Positions 1 to 5,471 of a DNA stretch of 5,471 bases are shown here, piece after piece. Under the pieces are notes generated by a model. That model was not told the DNA's origin and ran no database searches. It was given only the letters and a program-made list of their open reading frames with translations. Positions within the stretch are counted from its first letter, which is position 1, and every line of letters starts with the position of its first letter. The translations under genes were made by a program, and so were the position numbers. The stretch comes from CAZOWW01 sp964583765. GTDB lineage: Bacteria; Actinomycetota; Actinomycetes; Actinomycetales; Kineosporiaceae. The stretch is from the NCBI GenBank assembly GCA_964583765.1, contig CAZOWW010000216.1:1-5471 (forward strand), written 5' to 3'.

Positions 1-1
1 C

Positions 2-448
2 TCCCCCTATCTGGCCGAGGGGTACCTGGAACCCGCGGACGGGGATCCGCTGCGCCGGGACGACCACGGCTGGGCGAGCGTGGGTGACCTCGGCCGGCTC
101 GACCACGGCCGGCTCGTGCTCCGGGGCCGCGGTGGGGAGACCATCGACGTCGGGGGCCACACCGTGCTCGCGGGCGATGTCGAGCGGGCGCTCGGGCCGG
201 TGCCCGGGGTGCGGGAGGCGGTGGCGATCGGTGCCGCCGACGCGCGGTTCGGCCAGCATGTGGTCCTCGTGATCGAGCCGGTGCCCGGTCAGGACCCCCG
301 GGTCGCGGTCCGGGCGGCCGCCCGGGAGCTGCTGCCGCGCCCGGCCCGTCCGCTGCGGCTGATCCTCGTGGAGGCACTCCCCCGCACGGCGGCGGGCAAG
401 GCGGACCGCCCCGCGGTGCGGGCCCTCTGGGCACCCTCGGACTCGTGA
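2..448 (+). CDS. acyl-CoA synthetase / AMP-dependent ligase, C-terminal fragment
   Basis: Partial gene running in from the left edge; 148 residues of the C-terminal part are visible, ending at TGA 446-448. The family (ANL superfamily) activates a carboxylic acid with ATP to an acyl-adenylate and then transfers it to CoA. Seen directly: an A8-like hinge region reading GWASVGDLGRLD followed by GRGGETIDVGGHTV, then a small mobile C-terminal domain with VPGVREAVAIGAAD. Near the end is an A10-like motif, PRTAAGKADR, whose lysine is the usual catalytic Lys of the adenylation step. The adenylation core and substrate pocket lie outside the window, so the acid used cannot be told; long-chain acyl, pimelate or an O-succinylbenzoate-like acid are all possible. 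The thiolase follows 56 bases downstream on the same strand. The neighbouring biotin-type ECF transporter genes make a role with dicarboxylic or pimeloyl-type acids conceivable, but this is inference. Confidence 0.85.
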   Translation, partial: SPYLAEGYLEPADGDPLRRDDHGWASVGDLGRLDHGRLVLRGRGGETIDVGGHTVLAGDVERALGPVPGVREAVAIGAADARFGQHVVLVIEPVPGQDPRVAVRAAARELLPRPARPLRLILVEALPRTAAGKADRPAVRALWAPSDS

Positions 449-3400
449 GCGAGCCGTCGGGGTGCACCGGGCCGGTCCGCCCCGCGGCCCGTAGGCTGCC
501 GGACATGGCCCCCCGCACGCCCGTCGTCGTCGCGGCGTGCCGTACTCCCATCGGTACCGCCGGGCGCGGGCTCGCCCGCGTGGACGTGGCCGGCCTGGGC
601 GCGGTGGTGTTGCGGCGGCTGGCCGGTGACCTCGCGACGGTCCTGCCCGGGCCCGTGCGGGTGGACGACGTGGTGCTGGGCAACTGCTGCGGCCCCGGCG
701 GGGACATGGCGCGGGTCGCAGCGCTCGCGGCGGGGCTGGGCACCGAGGTACCCGGGGTGAGCGTGGACCGCCAGTGCGGTTCCGGGCTGGAGGCCGTGCG
801 GCTCGGGGCCGCGCTCGTCGCCTCGGGCCAGGCCGATCTCGTGCTGGCGGGGGGCGCGGAGAGCGCGAGCACCGCGCCCTGGCGGCTGGCCCGGCCCCAG
901 GGACCCACGCAGGCCCCCCGGCCCTACACCCGGGCGCCCTTCGCCCCGGCAGGATTTCCCGACCCGGAGATGGGCGCCGCCGCGGACGCGGTCGCCCGGC
1001 AGTGCGGTGTGGACCGGGCCCGCCAGGACGACTACGCGGCGCGTTCCCACCGGCGCACCCTGGCGGCCCGTCAGGCGGGGGTCTTCGACGGCGAGCTCGT
1101 GCCCGTGCGGGGCCTGGCGCTCGACGAGCGGCCGCGGGCGGGGCTGACCGCCGCGGTGCTGTCCCGGTTCCGCCCCGCCTTCACCGACGGCGGCANNNNN
1201 NNNNNNNNNNNNNNNNNNNNNNNNNNNNNNNNNNNNNNNNNNNNNNNNNNNNNNNNNNNNNNNNNNNNNNNNNNNNNNNNNNNNNNNNNNNNNNNTGCCG
1301 CCGCGGTGGCCCTGGTGCCCGAGGAATGCCGGGCGACGGCAGGGTTGCCCGGACTGGCGGTGCGGGCGACCGCGGTGGCCGGTGTGGACCCGGCCCTGCC
1401 GGGTCTGGGCTGTGTGCCGGCGGTGCAGGCGGTCCTCGAACGTGCCGGGGTGGGGCTGGACGAGGTCGGGGTGATCGAGATCACGGAAGCTTTCGCCGGT
1501 CAGGTGCTCGCCTGCACGGACGCGCTGGGCCTGGACGTGTTCGGCGCGGACGCCGAGCGGGTGTGTCCGGACGGCGGCGCGATCGCCCTGGGACACCCCT
1601 GGGGTGCCTCGGGCTCGCTCCTGCTGGTGCGCCTGTTCTCGCGGATGGTGCGGCGGACGATGCCCCCGGACTCTCCGGACGCGGACTCCCGGTTCGGCCT
1701 GGCGACCTGCGCGGTGGGCGGCGGGCAGGGGATCGCGATGCTGGTCGAGAGGGTCGGGTGAGCCGGTGATCGAGTTCGACGAGGTGAGCCACCGGTACGG
1801 CGAACGGCACGTGCTGGCGGACGTGCGGCTGCGCCTGGACGAGGCCCGGATCGGGATCGTCGGGGGCAACGGTTCGGGCAAGTCCACCCTCGCCCGGATG
1901 ATCAACGGGCTGGTGCTGCCCACCCAGGGACGGGTGCTCGTGGACGGCCGGGACACCCGGCGCGAGGGCCCGGCGATCCGGCGGTCGGTGGGATTCGTGT
2001 TCACCGATCCCGACTCGCAGATCATCATGCCCACGGTCGCCGAGGACGTCGCCTTCTCGCTGCGTCGCAGTGGGCTGAAGAAGACGGAGATCGCCGAGCG
2101 GGTCCGCCAGGCCCTGGCCCGGGTGGGCCTGCACGATCACCACGATCACCCGGCGCACCTGCTCTCCGGCGGCCAGAAGCAACTGCTGGCGTTGACCGCG
2201 GTCCTCGTGACCGAGCCGAACGTGCTGGTCTGCGACGAGCCGACGACCCTGTTGGACGCGCGGAACGCCCGCCGGGTGGCGACCCTGCTGGCGGGCCTCT
2301 CGCAGCAGGTGATCCTGGTCACCCACCACCTGGAGCAGCTGGAGGGTTTCGACCGGGTGCTCGTGGTCGAGGAGGGCCGGGTCGTCGCGGACGACCTGCC
2401 GGGCCCGGCGCTCGCCGCCTACCGGGCGCTGGTGTCCTGACCGTGCTCACCGGGTTGTACGTGCCGGGCGACTCGCTCGTCCACCGGGCGCGGCCCGGGG
2501 TCAAGCTCGCGGTGCTCGCCCTCGCGCTGCTGCTCCTCACCGCCTTCGAGTCGCCGGTGGCGGTCTCCGCCGGTGCGGCCGCGACGCTCGTCACCACGGT
2601 GGTCGCCCGCGTGGGGACGCGGCCGATGTTGGCGCAGCTCCGCCCGGTGTTCTGGTTCGCGGCCGGGGTGGGCGCCCTGCAGGTGTGGACCTCGGGGCCG
2701 GTGCACTCGGCGGTCGTCGTCGGCTACCTGGTGGTCGCGATCGCCATGGGTGCCCTGGTCACCCTCACCACCCGTTCCCAGGACCTGCTCGACACCCTGG
2801 TGACCATGGTGAGCCCGCTGCGCCGGTTCGGGGTGAACCCGGAGCGGGTGGGGCTGGTGTTCTCCCTGACCATCTCGAGCGTGCCGGTGTTGTTGGCGAT
2901 CTCCGGTGAGGTGCGCGACGCCCGGCGGGCGCGGGGGGCGGAACGTTCCGTGCGGGCCTACGCGGTGCCGTTGGTCATTCGAGCCGTGCGTCGGGCCGAC
3001 CTGCTCGGGCAGGCACTGATCGCCCGCGGCGTGGACGACTAGGCGGACGGTCGGATCAGGGCTCGGTGACGAGGATGCGCAGCCGGTGGATGAGGTCGGG
3101 GAGTTCCCGGACCATCGCGGGCCGGGGGTCGCCGATCGCCAGGTGCGCCCCTCGCGGGGTCGCGGCGAGGGCCCGCAACCGGGGGTCAGCCAGGACGGAT
3201 TCCAGCAGTGGCACGTCGCCACCGGTGATCAGGGCCTGCACGGGCAGTTCGGGCACGAGCAGCCGCACCGCGACCTCGGTCACCGCGCCGGTGAGCTCGT
3301 CGGTCTGCTTCTCCCGGCGTCGGGCGAAGCGCTGCTGGGACCAGCCGCCGGCCGCCGTCCTGCCCTGCACGTGGCGGGTGCCGATCTTGGCGTGCCGCAC

Positions 3401-5471
3401 GACGATGCCGTCCAGGAGGACGCAGGCGTAGCCACCGCGACGGACGAGCAGCACCGCGAGGCGTCGTTCGCGAAGGACGTGCTCGGTGAGGGACCGGACG
3501 GGATCGTCCGGTGCCTCGGGATCGGCCGCGGGCCCCGGGGGCGTCCAGGGGGTGAACGGGGCGAAGACCTCGGCGACCGCGCCGTCCACCGCCCGCAGGA
3601 TCAGGCCGGTCGTGGTGGCGGTGGCGGTCGCGGCTCCGTGCCGGGTGACGAACCCGTCCCTCCACCGCGGCAGGCGTGCGCCGTCCACCCCCACGGTTCG
3701 GGGGACGCCGGCCTCGGTCTTGGACATCACCGACAGAGTAGGCCGCCGCATGCGTCGGGCGGCATCCCGCGGGCGAGGGACCGCGCGAACGGCCCTGGGC
3801 ACGGTGCCCCCTCGGGCATGGAATGCTGTCCGGGCGGGCCGCCGGGGGCGGGTGGATCGAGGGGAAGATCCGGATTCGCCCCTCGTGTCCCGGCGGGGAC
3901 GGTCGGCGTGCGGGACCGACGGCGCGTCGGACAGCTGATGTCCAGGACAACGGGCGCGTCGGACGGCCGGTGGTGGGTCACGTGGGAGGAGCGGCGCGGA
4001 TGGGATCCGGCGGGGACGACACGGTGGGGGCACGACCCGAGCCGGGCGACGAGCGCGTGGCGCTGTACGACCCCGATGATCCCTGCGGCCGCGAGGTCGG
4101 CAGCTCCGACCGGCGGACCATGCGCTCCGGGAATCTGCCGCATGCCTCGGCGATGGTGCTGGTGCACCGGTCCGGCGGCGAGGTGTTCGTGCACCGGCGC
4201 AGCGAGGCGAAGGATCTGTGGCCCGGCAGGCTGGACGCCCTCTCGGGCGGGGTCGTGCTGGCCGGGGAGGCACCGGCGGCGGCCGCGGTCCGCGAGTTGG
4301 CCGAGGAGTTGGGCATCACCGGGACGGACCTGCGGCCCCTGCTGCGGATGTGGTTCCGGGACGAGCACACCTGGTGCCTGCTCCACGTGTTCGAGACGCT
4401 CTGGGACGGGCCGGTGAGCTTCGACGACGGGGAGATCAGCGAGGGCTGGTGGGAGTCCCCCGAGGCTCTGGCGACGCGGGTGGACGACGTCACGGGATTG
4501 CTGGTGCCGGACACGCGGCTCGTGCTGCGACAGCTCCTGGACGCGCTGGGCACGACGGACACGTGAGGGCGGTCACCGGGATGTCCCGGTGACCGCCCTC
4601 ACGGAGGTGCGGGTGGTGCCTGTGACTCAGAGGTACTGGCCCGTGTTGGCCACGGTGTCGATCGTGCGGCCCGGCTCGACCCCGCGCTTGCCCTGGATGA
4701 TGGTGCGGATGTAGACGATCCGCTCGCCCTTCTTGCCGGAGATGCGGGCCCAGTCGTCCGGGTTCGTGGTGTTGGGCAGGTCCTCGTTCTCCTTGAACTC
4801 GTCCACGCAGGCCGCGAGCAGGTGCTCCACCCGGATCCCGCGCTGGCCGGTGTCCAGGAAGGCCTTGATGGCGAACTTCTTGGCCCGGTCCACGATGTTC
4901 TGGATCATCGCGCCCGAGTTGAAGTCCTTGAAGTAGAGGATCTCCTTGTCCCCGTTGGCGTAGGTGACCTCCAGGAACTGGTTCTCCTCGGACTCGGCGT
5001 ACATCCGCTCGACGACCCGCTGGATCATCGCCTCGACGGCGCCCTGTGCCGAGCCGCCGTTGGCGGCCAGGTCGTTGGGGTGCAGAGGCAGGGTCGGCGT
5101 GAGGTACTTCGAGAAGATGTCCTGGGCGCTCTCGGCGTCCGGGCGGTTGATCTTGATCTTCACGTCGAGTCGACCGGGGCGCAGGATCGCGGGGTCGATC
5201 ATGTCCTCGCGGTTCGAGGCGCCGATCACGATCACGTTCTCCAGGCGCTCCACGCCGTCGATCTCGCTCAGCAGCTGAGGCACGATCGTGGTCTCCACGT
5301 CGCTGGAGACACCGGACCCGCGGGTGCGGAACAGGGAGTCCATCTCGTCGAAGAAGACGACGACGGGCGTGCCCTGGCTGGCCTTCTCCCGGGCCCGGGA
5401 GAAGATCATCCGGATGTGGCGCTCGGTCTCGCCCACGTACTTGTTGAGCAGCTCGGGGCCCTTGATGTTGA

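Overview
The window looks like chromosomal DNA from a high-GC actinobacterium. Third codon positions are almost all G or C. Two genes belong to families that are mainly actinobacterial: the proteasomal AAA ATPase ARC/Mpa and an acVLRF1-type release factor. Micrococcales is a reasonable guess, but nothing in the sequence fixes the genus.

Left part (1-3042, + strand): a tight row of four genes. It holds the C-terminal end of an acyl-CoA synthetase (AMP-forming ligase), a thiolase interrupted by a 100-N assembly gap, an ECF-type ABC ATPase (BioM-like) and its T-component (BioN-like). The last three are separated by only 4 and 2 bases. The ATPase and T-component are the energizing half of a vitamin importer, most likely for biotin. 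The substrate-binding protein BioY is not in the window and may lie upstream. An acyl-CoA ligase and thiolase beside a biotin importer suggest a role in acyl-CoA metabolism linked to biotin, perhaps supply of its pimeloyl precursor, but that is inference.

Middle part (3043-3999): a minus-strand gene converges on bioN across a 13-base gap. It encodes an acVLRF1-like peptidyl-tRNA hydrolase, the bacterial relative of Vms1/ANKZF1, which frees nascent chains from stalled ribosomes. A 272-base intergenic region with several short inverted repeats and one 12-bp direct repeat separates it from the divergent NUDIX gene.

Right part (4000-5471): a YfcD/IDI-like NUDIX hydrolase on the + strand converges on the 3' end of arc on the - strand. 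A perfect 20-bp-arm palindrome between them is an obvious bidirectional terminator. ARC keeps its C-terminal GQYL tail for docking on the 20S proteasome, but the dop/pup genes that usually follow it are replaced here by the convergent NUDIX gene. Putting a ribosome-rescue hydrolase two genes from the proteasomal unfoldase is suggestive for protein quality control, though the genes are not co-transcribed.

No tRNA, rRNA, CRISPR array or insertion sequence was seen.
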